Source of the DNA: a virus
Reading direction: 5' to 3' (one strand)
Virus record (IMG/VR): IMGVR_UViG_3300035228_000752
Span: 1-23,572 of that record
DNA length: 23,572 bases
The position numbers were made by a program, and so were the translations under genes. The notes beneath the pieces were generated by a model. The model saw nothing but the letters and a program-made list of their open reading frames with translations. It ran no database searches and was not told where the DNA came from. Positions 12,920-20,656 of the stretch are shown piece after piece (the stretch's first letter is position 1; each line of letters starts with the position of its first letter).

Positions 12920-13834
12920 CTAGATCAGTTTCAGTAAACCTTGTGCACGATTGACAAATGTATGTTCTTTACGAATTACATTCATCTGATGTTGAATCCT
13001 ATCAATATCATCCTTGTGTTCCAAACCAAGTTGGAATAGTTCTGGGATGCTCTCAGAATATAGAACAGAATCATCAATAAATTCTTGACTAATCTTTGAG
13101 TTTGTCATACCAAGTTGACCAAAACTAATTGCTTTCATCAACCTGCATCCAATGTATCCCCATTTCTTATGAGTCCTGTTCCTAAAATCAGGACACATAA
13201 AAGATTGTTGTGTGAGTTTTACATTATCCTCCTCACTTAAAGGATTTTGCCATGGGTCATTGACTGCAGTCTCCACACCTATTTTAGCACAACATTCTGC
13301 AAATTGCTGAATGTATTCTGCATTGGCAAATCTACCACCACTAGAAATGCTTCCTAGGAAGTTATAAGTATTAGATCTTTCAATCTTTGCCCATTCAAGA
13401 TCAATTTCATCTGGCAAGAGATTAGTAGCCCAAGCCATGTAGATGATCTCATAGTCTCCAGAATGTCTTTCATGGAGCACACCTTTATCTAGTACATCAC
13501 AATTAGACCTATCCAGAACAAAACTATAATTATCTGAATCCATCTTGTCCATTAGATATCTGACGTCAATGAGTTTCTTGACTTTGCCAATATACCTTTC
13601 TGGATTCACACACACATGTACAAAGTATGTGCTGGTCTTCCTCAGAGGCATCTTTGAGTCTGCAAATCCTTCTGTGAAGAACAGACAATCTTCATAGTCA
13701 AAGTCTTCTGGATACTCACCATCATGAAACCAGTGTGTTTCATATCCTAGACTCTGAAATGCTTTATATACAGCAGCATGAGTATACGAATGGGTATGGG
13801 TATGTAAAGGATACCCCCAGATAATAACTTTCAT
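12920..13834 (-). CDS. Putative GT-B-like glycosyltransferase
   Basis: 304 residues. The N-terminus, MKVIIWGYPLHTHTHSYTHA, looks like the first strand and loop of a GT-B fold but with an unusual run of His/Thr. The second half has YNFLGSISSGGRFANAEYIQ and RLMKAISFGQLGMTNSKISQ, which resembles the sugar-nucleotide half of CgeB/GT4-like enzymes. No canonical E-x7-E is visible. AGGAG before the ATG supports the start. I infer a glycosyl transfer role mainly from fold-like motifs and context; a polysaccharide-modifying enzyme of another type cannot be excluded. Confidence 0.65.
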   Translation of the reverse strand: MKVIIWGYPLHTHTHSYTHAAVYKAFQSLGYETHWFHDGEYPEDFDYEDCLFFTEGFADSKMPLRKTSTYFVHVCVNPERYIGKVKKLIDVRYLMDKMDSDNYSFVLDRSNCDVLDKGVLHERHSGDYEIIYMAWATNLLPDEIDLEWAKIERSNTYNFLGSISSGGRFANAEYIQQFAECCAKIGVETAVNDPWQNPLSEEDNVKLTQQSFMCPDFRNRTHKKWGYIGCRLMKAISFGQLGMTNSKISQEFIDDSVLYSESIPELFQLGLEHKDDIDRIQHQMNVIRKEHTFVNRAQGLLKLI

Positions 13835-13842
13835 AATAACTC

Positions 13843-14616
13843 CTAGATCAGATCAACCTGAAGGTCTTCTGTTTTTTCTTTGATAATCTTCTTTTGCTCA
13901 TTGATATCTATACCACTTCTCTTCATCATATAAACACCCAGGTCTAAAATTTCACCAGGAACACTTTCTTCAGAGATAGAGTGTAGCATAAGTTCATGCA
14001 TATGTTTCAGTCCATTCTTATAGAATGGAAGAATCTTCTCATAAGTTTTATTAATCTGTCTCATATAGTTAGGTGGTCCAAACCAGAACCAATCTTGATA
14101 ATGTCTATCACCACCACACTGCAAAGATCCGTCCATCATATGAACTTTATCTACATCATAGTCAGAGAAATTAATTGGTTGTTCAAAAGTCAAGTCAGTT
14201 CTTGCTCTTACAATTAAGTCATAGTCATCCAGATCTGGATGAGACATAGACCAATGAATTGAATACCATTGACTTCTCTGTCTTGTCACAATACTACGAA
14301 TTACATCTATATCCATAGAGGAATCAAACAAACTAATAGTAGGAAACTTATCATAACCAAAAAACTCTTTTGGTTTGTGTGCTTCTATAAAGGTCCATTT
14401 GGGTTTGAAGAGTTCTTCAAATTTATCCATAGGACTGTAGTCTTCTGGATACTTGTCCTTACTTTCCCATACAAATGATTTGCCTTTATAGGATTCATCC
14501 CACCACATGTGGGCAAATACATCTACATCATTATTACTCAGAATATTTTTACTAAACTGTTCATATGATTTCTCAACATATCTGGGTTGACCAGAAAAAC
14601 ATAGTGCTACTTTCAT
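13843..14616 (-). CDS. CFSGQPR-family putative glycosyltransferase (WavE-like), copy 1
   Basis: 257 residues from ATG 14616; the TTG at 14619 is discarded because the ATG overlaps the upstream stop (TGATG). The opening MKVALCFSGQPRYVEKSYEQ and DVDVFAHMWWDE is shared with the gene upstream. A central DYDLIVRARTDLTF carries the R-x-R-T-D element that takes the place of a DxD in WavE-like LPS proteins, and DWFWFGPPNYM follows, where relatives have DWFxFG. Likely a GT-A enzyme for the glycan made here; the family assignment is by resemblance only. Confidence 0.72.
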   Translation of the reverse strand: MKVALCFSGQPRYVEKSYEQFSKNILSNNDVDVFAHMWWDESYKGKSFVWESKDKYPEDYSPMDKFEELFKPKWTFIEAHKPKEFFGYDKFPTISLFDSSMDIDVIRSIVTRQRSQWYSIHWSMSHPDLDDYDLIVRARTDLTFEQPINFSDYDVDKVHMMDGSLQCGGDRHYQDWFWFGPPNYMRQINKTYEKILPFYKNGLKHMHELMLHSISEESVPGEILDLGVYMMKRSGIDINEQKKIIKEKTEDLQVDLI

Positions 14617-15377
14617 CAAAATCTAGGGAGTGTAATGTGGATAGGAAGTGATTTGCAGGGGATGTTGAAGAAGTCAATCATCTTTCTATGGATGAGTTCA
14701 CAACACCAGGCACCTTCTGCTTGCTCAATACACTGTTCAATACAAAGATCAATCACAGGATATGCAGACATAAATGCATCCATGACTTTAGAACCACCAA
14801 AATTAAACCAATCATTAATCATTCCATCTGGTTGATTCTGATTACCAGAGTAGAAGATGGTGTCTTTTGAGAACCCATCATACTCAATCTTGGTTCCAAT
14901 AACTGAATCTGTTCTGATCTTTAACACATAGTCATACTTAAAATTATTCTCATGCTCATACTCCTTCTTAAGAGTGCAAACTTTCATTAAAGAATAATAA
15001 TAGGAGATAATATTGTTTACATCTCTTACTGCAAAGTCTGGTTCCTCTGGATTATCAATAGCTCCCCACTTATATCTTTTGAGTGATGCAAGATAGTCAT
15101 CAGATAGATTTGAGTCTAAAAACTTCCTACTCTTTTCTACTAGAATGCCCTTTGGTTTGTATATCTCTTTAAACTTATCAATAGCATCAGGTGCAATGCG
15201 CTGATCCTTCCACTTACCTGCTCCACCATACTTATACGGATTGGTTTGAAGATCCTCATCAAACCACAGGTGTGCAAAAACATCTACATCATTCTTATCA
15301 ATAACATTTTCAAGAATACTGGGAGCAACTTGTTCTATGAATCTGGGCTGCCCAGAAAAACACAATGCCATCCTCAT
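14616..15377 (-). CDS. CFSGQPR-family putative glycosyltransferase (WavE-like), copy 2
   Basis: 253 residues. MRMALCFSGQPRFIEQVAPS and DVDVFAHLWFDED start it; KYDYVLKIRTDSVIG and NDWFNFGGSKVMDAF match the corresponding blocks of the next gene, so the two are tandem paralogs of low overall identity. The Cys-rich later part (DLCIEQCIEQAEGAWCCELI) differs from copy 1. Start ATG 15377 overlaps the upstream stop as ATGA, and a TATAAATA box sits 35 bases upstream. A role in adding two different sugars or a phosphate-linked group is possible; nothing shows which. Confidence 0.72.
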   Translation of the reverse strand: MRMALCFSGQPRFIEQVAPSILENVIDKNDVDVFAHLWFDEDLQTNPYKYGGAGKWKDQRIAPDAIDKFKEIYKPKGILVEKSRKFLDSNLSDDYLASLKRYKWGAIDNPEEPDFAVRDVNNIISYYYSLMKVCTLKKEYEHENNFKYDYVLKIRTDSVIGTKIEYDGFSKDTIFYSGNQNQPDGMINDWFNFGGSKVMDAFMSAYPVIDLCIEQCIEQAEGAWCCELIHRKMIDFFNIPCKSLPIHITLPRF

Positions 15378-16426
15378 AGATACTCACTCAAATTATCATG
15401 ATTTCTGGGAATATTTATAGCATCACATGAAGGGTATGTATTGCTCTTTGCAAAATCATTGATCACAGTTCTTTTGCAATGTGGAAGTCCCATCACCAAT
15501 TGATCATAAGGCATGTTATGCCTCTCCATCTCACTCACAGTTATCTTACGTAGAAACTCTGGACGACTTGTGGTCAGGATGATATAAACCTTCCCCTTCT
15601 CATACTCCTCTCGTAGATACTGAATGTTGAGTGTAAGTGGTTCTCCTGAACCCACATATGGTGGGAACTGAATAGATGAGTTGGTGACTAATGTCCCATC
15701 AATATCAACAAACAGAGTGTTGTATTGTGACTTATACTTGTTCCAGACTTCTAATGTTCCCCAATCCTTATACTTATCAACTCTTGAACCAGAGAACTTA
15801 GAACCAGACAGCATCATATCGTAGATGACATTACTGATATAACACTCACCTTCCATCACTTCAAGTTTTTCATATGACTTGCAGAACTCTTGTGCATCTG
15901 CAAACCCATATCCACCACAAGAGAATGTAGAACTGATAACATCCTTCTCTACAATATTAGTAATGACTCCATTCACATCCAGTTCAATGTAACTCTTATT
16001 CCTAGCATTAATATCATCTTCTGCATTCAGATCATAGTAGACAACCTGATTTTCTTCTTGGATGTTGCACTCATAGTAATTGTCAGAGTCCTTTACAAAC
16101 ACAAACCCCTCTACTTCATCACCTGAGAGAACTTGATATACAGTATCTGACTGTGAAGATGTGGGTTCTGTGAGATAAGCAAATTTAGACTTCTCTAAAA
16201 TCCCTAATTCATTGAGCTCCCTAGCCATTCCTTTAGTGAATTGATACTGATCCTCATGTTCTTGAAGGACAACAAAGTAAATTATGTCAAAGAAGTCTAA
16301 GTTAAGTCCTGAGATAGACTCAACCACCATGAATCTATTCTTCTTTGGGTGAGTCAGCATCCACTTGGGTCTCATGTTTGGGAAGCGTGATGACTTCCCT
16401 GCCATGGGAACTACTAAGGTCTTCAT
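15374..16426 (-). CDS. Bifunctional nucleotidyltransferase-HAD phosphatase
   Basis: 350 residues with two domains. Residues 1-230 are an NTP-transferase domain: LVVPMAGKSSRFPNMRPKWM is the nucleotide loop with the key Lys, VKDSDNYY (111-118) the metal-binding acidic motif, and VDKYKDWGTLEVW (217-229) the end of the fold. Residues 238-350 are a HAD domain with LFVDIDGTLV (nucleophile Asp241 and Asp243), ILTTSRPE (motif II) and VINDFAKSN (motif IV region). Such fusions couple activation of a phosphorylated group with phosphate removal. It partners with the kinase gene, which overlaps it by 92 bases. The substrate is unknown; a phosphorylated sugar or alcohol is inferred. Confidence 0.85.
   Translation of the reverse strand: MKTLVVPMAGKSSRFPNMRPKWMLTHPKKNRFMVVESISGLNLDFFDIIYFVVLQEHEDQYQFTKGMARELNELGILEKSKFAYLTEPTSSQSDTVYQVLSGDEVEGFVFVKDSDNYYECNIQEENQVVYYDLNAEDDINARNKSYIELDVNGVITNIVEKDVISSTFSCGGYGFADAQEFCKSYEKLEVMEGECYISNVIYDMMLSGSKFSGSRVDKYKDWGTLEVWNKYKSQYNTLFVDIDGTLVTNSSIQFPPYVGSGEPLTLNIQYLREEYEKGKVYIILTTSRPEFLRKITVSEMERHNMPYDQLVMGLPHCKRTVINDFAKSNTYPSCDAINIPRNHDNLSEYL
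15412..15419 (-). promoter_or_regulatory. Candidate internal late promoter box
   Basis: The minus strand reads CTATAAATA, a full match to the T4 late core, inside the HAD domain gene 35 bases before the ATG at 15377. As it lies in coding sequence (Ala-Ile-Asn-Ile codons), it may be chance. Confidence 0.35.
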
Positions 16427-17216
16427 ATAGATCTGTCTTTTCTACTAGTGTATTCAGTATAGAACTCTGTTTCTCATTAGTCAAGTAAGGTTCTATACGT
16501 AAAAGGTTCATAGCATCCAATACTTTGAATGCTTTTGTGTCCAGATAATCAGAGTATCTGCTCTCTATCTTTCCCCAGATATATGAGTATATCTGATATA
16601 TTCTAAGATTATGTATGTCTTGAACTCTAAGGTTCCAACAATAATACAAATCCTGCTTCAGTTTTGCAAAGTCTATCAGATAACTATCTATAAATGAATC
16701 TAAAAAATCAATGAAATATAATCTATTCTTATGAAAGATTATATTGGCAAAGGTCAAGTCACCATGGCAAAAACTATATGGTACTTGCATATCCACCACT
16801 TGTTTCTTGATGTGTGAGAGGAAATCACTCTGCTTCATACTGTTTAGTTTGTTCTCAAAGATACCTTTAGATACCTCAGTATGGTATACTCTTGAATTTC
16901 TAATCAAAAAATCAAAATATCCATATAATGATTCAACTACAAAGTCAATTTGCTTTGTATTAGCGTGAGAAAAGTATTCATCAAAAGAGAACCCTGAGAC
17001 ATACTCCATATCAAAAGAGTATAGATCTTCCTGATGAATACTATGCACTCTAGGTGCTTCAATATTTTGTAATACAAAATGCGAAAAAAGAGACTGCTTC
17101 CTGATTTGAGAAAGCAATCTCTGGTTATATCCTTCACAGGAAGAATACTTTCTTAATATATTATTATTGAGTAGTGTTATCTGACATCCAGATAGACCAC
17201 TCTTCAAGTTTGTCAT
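16335..17216 (-). CDS. APH/choline-kinase-fold phosphotransferase
   Basis: 293 residues. The kinase signature is SFCHGDLTFANIIF (catalytic loop H-G-D-x4-N), followed by LYFIDFLDSFID with the metal-binding Asp. FDMEYVSGFSFDEYF upstream is the hinge of the fold. The family phosphorylates small molecules such as choline, ethanolamine, sugars or antibiotics. The C-terminal 30 residues (SSSHGREVITLPKHETQVD and beyond) overlap the nucleotidyltransferase-HAD gene by 92 bases. An APH-fold kinase next to a nucleotidyltransferase matches the LicA/LicC logic of phosphocholine activation, but that is only an analogy. CAGGT lies before the ATG, which overlaps the upstream stop. Confidence 0.8.
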   Translation of the reverse strand: MTNLKSGLSGCQITLLNNNILRKYSSCEGYNQRLLSQIRKQSLFSHFVLQNIEAPRVHSIHQEDLYSFDMEYVSGFSFDEYFSHANTKQIDFVVESLYGYFDFLIRNSRVYHTEVSKGIFENKLNSMKQSDFLSHIKKQVVDMQVPYSFCHGDLTFANIIFHKNRLYFIDFLDSFIDSYLIDFAKLKQDLYYCWNLRVQDIHNLRIYQIYSYIWGKIESRYSDYLDTKAFKVLDAMNLLRIEPYLTNEKQSSILNTLVEKTDLYEDLSSSHGREVITLPKHETQVDADSPKEE

Positions 17217-17929
17217 ACCTGATACTTAGAGTTGTCTTTTGCTAGATGGACAATTACTGAATCAAACTCACAGTAGTCGCTGAAGCATTCTGGATATGCA
17301 TACTGTGGACCAAGAGTATGAACATCTTCTTTGTTTTCAATAAAGAACTTGTTCATCTGACTTTCATCATGCCATACAGCAATCACATCTCTGTCTAGAT
17401 CATCCATAGTCCTTCTATCTAGTTCTTTAATCATATCAATCACATAAGGAACTCTACCACCCCACAAACAACCTTGCCAATAGGTAGAGACATCATCCTC
17501 TTCTGTGATTGATGCAAGAGATTGGGGGTTAGTCTCAAAGGCTCCTGGAAATTGAGTATGTGGGTTCATACCCATTGCATGACATGGATGATGCACACCA
17601 ATAAACTTTTTATTAGTGAACAAGTCTTCTTCTGATACCTCAGATACTACTCTCATATCAGCATCAAGGAAAAGAACATAGTCAAATTGTTCCAATGGAG
17701 TACGTGCTTTAAGAATAGTGTCCCATCTCTTAAGAGTGATATATGGCCAGGGCAAATGCTCTTGACTGAATGCATTTACATTCTCAGGCATACCTTCAAT
17801 CTCACCATCAGTAAAGACAAAGTATTGCTTCTCTGTCTTAGGAGTAAGAAACTTCTCACATGCATTATACCAACTAGGTAAGAAGTTAAGATACTTATTA
17901 GTACCAATAAAGACTACTGCTAGTTTCAT
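17213..17929 (-). CDS. Glycosyltransferase family 6 (ABO/alpha-1,3-Gal(NAc) transferase type)
   Basis: 238 residues, short because only the catalytic core is present, without the membrane stem of animal enzymes. Blocks in order: FVFTDGEIEGMP, LPWPYITLKRWDTIL (59-73), the DxD metal motif FLDADMRVV (87-95), FPGAFETNP, YWQGCLWGG (150-158), VWHDESQMNKFF (185-196) and HLAKDNSKY near the end. These are the hallmark GT6 motifs, including W-H-D-E-S. GT6 enzymes transfer galactose or N-acetylgalactosamine in alpha-1,3 linkage. Many bacterial GT6 proteins lack the DxD; this one keeps it. It probably adds a terminal sugar to the fucosylated glycan built by the GT11 enzyme. Confidence 0.9.
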   Translation of the reverse strand: MKLAVVFIGTNKYLNFLPSWYNACEKFLTPKTEKQYFVFTDGEIEGMPENVNAFSQEHLPWPYITLKRWDTILKARTPLEQFDYVLFLDADMRVVSEVSEEDLFTNKKFIGVHHPCHAMGMNPHTQFPGAFETNPQSLASITEEDDVSTYWQGCLWGGRVPYVIDMIKELDRRTMDDLDRDVIAVWHDESQMNKFFIENKEDVHTLGPQYAYPECFSDYCEFDSVIVHLAKDNSKYQV

Positions 17930-18522
17930 ACAATTTCAACTATGGTTTGAATAGGCAAGTGGTCTGTACTATTCATTAGGATTTTGTATCCATAATTATA
18001 CTCATCAAGAAACTCAGCAAATGCTTTAGCTTCATTCTCCTTCATGTTCTTCTTAATAAGAAACTCATCAAAGTATATGTATGTTCCAGGTTTAATATAT
18101 GGACCAAGATACTTGAATATGGTTTTAGTAGAAGAGTATAGATCACAATCAATATTAATGAAAGAGATCTTATCAATAACATACTCCTTTACAAATTTAG
18201 GAAGTGTTTCATCAAACCAACCAATCACTAGTTCAACATTGTCTTCTACTCTTGGTGGTTCAGGAACACTAAAATGCCCTTTCCCAATATCATCAGTCCA
18301 ATCCTCTGGAAGACCATCAAAGGAATCAAACCCATAGATTAGATTACAGCACTTACTTAGTTTGTTGATAGTCTTTCCAGAGTATACTCCAAACTCAAGC
18401 CAGTATCCATCTCTAGGGATATCAAATGATGGAATATGATCACTCAAAATGATATGATCATTAGATATAGGACCTTTGAATGAAGTGAAGTCTTCAATAA
18501 TTTTTTGATACGTATCAGACAT
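17926..18522 (-). CDS. TylF/MycF-like sugar O-methyltransferase
   Basis: 198 residues. SAM-binding motif I is YWLEFGVYSGKTINKL (residues 40-55). The TylF-type block IYGFDSFDGLPEDWTDD follows, then ISFINIDCDLYSSTKTI with the metal-binding Asp pair, and TYIYFDEF. MycF/TylF proteins methylate hydroxyls of deoxysugars in macrolides with magnesium. In this cluster a nucleotide- or polymer-bound sugar is the likely acceptor. ATGA overlap downstream; 8-base overlap upstream. The function class is clear, the acceptor is not. Confidence 0.88.
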   Translation of the reverse strand: MSDTYQKIIEDFTSFKGPISNDHIILSDHIPSFDIPRDGYWLEFGVYSGKTINKLSKCCNLIYGFDSFDGLPEDWTDDIGKGHFSVPEPPRVEDNVELVIGWFDETLPKFVKEYVIDKISFINIDCDLYSSTKTIFKYLGPYIKPGTYIYFDEFLIKKNMKENEAKAFAEFLDEYNYGYKILMNSTDHLPIQTIVEIV

Positions 18523-19198
18523 CTTTTATAAAAGTTAAACTGCAAACATTGAGGTAAGAAAACCCAGGAACTTTGAATAGATCCTTAGTTCTATTTGTCC
18601 ACCTTCCCATCAATTTCAATCCCTGTGCTTTTGCTGCTGAGATGAATATCTGGGGACTTACAAACTCACCATCTTCAGAATCAGTCTGACAGTCAGAAGA
18701 GATAATGAAGTGACCACCTGGTTTTAGGCATCTGTAGGTCTCTCTGAATACATTATTCAGAACAGTTTCTCCATCAGAACAGATACCAGTGCTACCACAG
18801 AAATGAGTAATAGAACATAGATCAGTGAAGACATCTATGCTTCCATCTTCTACAGTAGGAAACCAATCCCAGATATTAGACTCAATCATTGTTGTCTTAC
18901 TATCTACACAGTCATGATCAATACGACCACCTGTCTTAATAGTATCTACGCCTGTTACATCATTGCCCCAGGAACTAATGATGTGAGGAACACATCCCCT
19001 AGCACATCCTAAGTCTACCACAGTCTTACCATTATCAGGATATAGTTCTTTAAACCTATCCAATACACCTACCCATTTTACAAGAGCATCGTCCTTTCTC
19101 CAAAGGTCTTGATGTGGGAAGTCATTCTCCCAGTTATTATTATCTCTTGATTCTTTAGAATGGATTAGATCTGCTTTATTGTATATGTAATTCTTCAT
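18515..19198 (-). CDS. SAM-dependent methyltransferase (class I, Methyltransf_11-like)
   Basis: 227 residues. KTVVDLGCARGCVPHIIS is motif I. VTGVDTIKTGG is the acidic motif II region. GSIDVFTDLCSITHFCG is the motif IV strand with its acceptor loop, and RCLKPGGHFIISSD is motif VI. The fold resembles small-molecule C-, N- or O-methyltransferases. It is rich in Cys (about 9), unlike its neighbours. Start ATG 19198 overlaps the upstream stop as ATGA with a weak ribosome site. Together with the genes at 17926 and 12290 it makes three distinct methyltransferases in the cluster, which suggests a multiply methylated glycan. Confidence 0.85.
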   Translation of the reverse strand: MKNYIYNKADLIHSKESRDNNNWENDFPHQDLWRKDDALVKWVGVLDRFKELYPDNGKTVVDLGCARGCVPHIISSWGNDVTGVDTIKTGGRIDHDCVDSKTTMIESNIWDWFPTVEDGSIDVFTDLCSITHFCGSTGICSDGETVLNNVFRETYRCLKPGGHFIISSDCQTDSEDGEFVSPQIFISAAKAQGLKLMGRWTNRTKDLFKVPGFSYLNVCSLTFIKDV

Positions 19199-19851
19199 TG
19201 TCTCACAAAATAATCTGGAAGTGTATTGTAATAGTCAGTTGCTTTCTGAAGAATAGATTCAAATTGCTCACGTTTGTCTGGTGGAACAAGATCAATCTTT
19301 GAATTCCTTGGTTTCTTCACATAATTTGATGGAACTTTCTTCTGTCTTAAGAAGTCTAAAAAGATTTCTTTTCCATAGTCCCACTGAACATCAGACTTAA
19401 CACAAAGTATGGGATACCTTGTCTCCATTATTGTCCAGTTATATATGTGCTCATAGGTCATAAACCAATCTAGACCACCTTCTACATATTCCTTAAGATC
19501 GTAGTTCTTTTTATACTGTGGATGAACCTTGTAAATCTCTTTAGACTCAGGATGTAACTCTACATTATCAGTCCTAGTAGGATGAAGAGGAAGACCTTTA
19601 TTTTCAATATGAGTAACACCCATATCACGTCTGAATAATGATATAACAGACTGAATTGGGTCACCCATCACAAAGATTGCCCTATCAATCTCAACATATT
19701 GTGGAGGATAAAGTGTGTGTTTACATCTGCCAAAATTGATACCTTGATGAAAATGGTCTGAGTTACTTTCAATACCCAATTCATTTACAATCTTGAATAG
19801 TTGACTAGAGGCGCAACCCCCAATACTATTCATAATAGTCACTTCACTCAT
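19195..19851 (-). CDS. Putative sulfotransferase-like protein
   Basis: 218 residues. The start IMNSIGGCASSQLFKIVNEL could be a PAPS 5'-phosphosulfate-binding loop, and AIFVMGDPIQSVISLFRRDM looks like the 3'-phosphate-binding block (R/K-x-V-x-D-P-x(3-4)-S-x2-R) of sulfotransferases. The rest is helical and charged (YEHIYNWTIMETRYPIL, then KKVPSNYVKKPRNSKIDLVP). The match is to motif shapes, not whole-family identity. If correct it transfers sulfate from PAPS to the glycan. A strong GGGAGG lies before the ATG. Alternative: an uncharacterised P-loop kinase-like transferase. Confidence 0.6.
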   Translation of the reverse strand: MSEVTIMNSIGGCASSQLFKIVNELGIESNSDHFHQGINFGRCKHTLYPPQYVEIDRAIFVMGDPIQSVISLFRRDMGVTHIENKGLPLHPTRTDNVELHPESKEIYKVHPQYKKNYDLKEYVEGGLDWFMTYEHIYNWTIMETRYPILCVKSDVQWDYGKEIFLDFLRQKKVPSNYVKKPRNSKIDLVPPDKREQFESILQKATDYYNTLPDYFVRQ

Positions 19852-20656
19852 CTATTACCTCCCATCCTTCAGGATATAAATCTTTGATATCTAGGTGTGC
19901 ATTGTTAGGACCAAACCACACTGATGGTGCAATTACTTTGCCTTTGTTTGCTAACCAAGCACCCCACCAAGAAAAGGTAGAGTTAGCAATAATGAAGTCT
20001 GAACACAGAGACATCAGACACAAATCAATATAGCTTGAATTGCCCTCTGACACTAAAAATCTATCATCTGAGAAAGCTTTCTGATCTTTACACCACTGAG
20101 GATCATCAGAGAAGATGATTGCATTTCTATCAGCACCAAACATGGAGAGTGCTTTCTCATAGTAAGTGATGCTCAGATTATGATGATTGCCTGAGTTCTT
20201 CAAGAAGTCCCCTCTTCTGATATGAATTGCAACTGGATTCTCTACACCAGCAATCATCTCTACACAGGGTTTATGATACTCATCAATGAACTCAAAATCT
20301 TGACGAATCTCATCTTCAATATTCTTAAAGTACTTCTCTGTCTGATAGAAACCAAACAGGGTTACCCAGTCTGGACATTCATTGAATATTGATTCATTAA
20401 AATGAAACCCACTCTCTTGAATACTGGGTCTGTTTTGATCAATAAATTGAATATTGAGAGCACTACAATTACTCATCTTGAAGACATTGAAGAGTTCAAT
20501 CCTCAAGTTATTACCTAGAGTATCAACCAGAACATCTTTATGATTAGGAATGCAGTAATTATATCCTCTGTTTGCTGCAATACCTTTTATAGCAGCATAC
20601 TGAAACATCTGGTTACCCAGTTGTCCTAGTTTGCCAAGATAATTAAATCCAATCAT
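19844..20656 (-). CDS. Alpha-1,2-fucosyltransferase type enzyme, GT11
   Basis: 270 residues, the normal length. GT11 enzymes transfer L-fucose (sometimes L-galactose) from the GDP-sugar. Visible blocks: LGQLGNQMFQYAA at 10-22, the GDP-binding HIRRGDF at 145-151, IIFSDDPQWC at 180-189 and ANSTFSWWGAWLANKGK (224-240), the C-terminal signature. The gene follows GDP-mannose 3,5-epimerase by ATGA overlap, so the donor might be GDP-L-galactose made by that enzyme rather than GDP-fucose; no GDP-fucose synthase pair is clearly present here. Cytoplasmic; no membrane segment. Confidence 0.93.
   Translation of the reverse strand: MIGFNYLGKLGQLGNQMFQYAAIKGIAANRGYNYCIPNHKDVLVDTLGNNLRIELFNVFKMSNCSALNIQFIDQNRPSIQESGFHFNESIFNECPDWVTLFGFYQTEKYFKNIEDEIRQDFEFIDEYHKPCVEMIAGVENPVAIHIRRGDFLKNSGNHHNLSITYYEKALSMFGADRNAIIFSDDPQWCKDQKAFSDDRFLVSEGNSSYIDLCLMSLCSDFIIANSTFSWWGAWLANKGKVIAPSVWFGPNNAHLDIKDLYPEGWEVIDE

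Noticed and set aside
16937-17137. Minus-strand 66-codon frame inside the APH-fold kinase gene
   Set aside because: Alternative frame of a gene with an intact kinase signature; no start site of its own.
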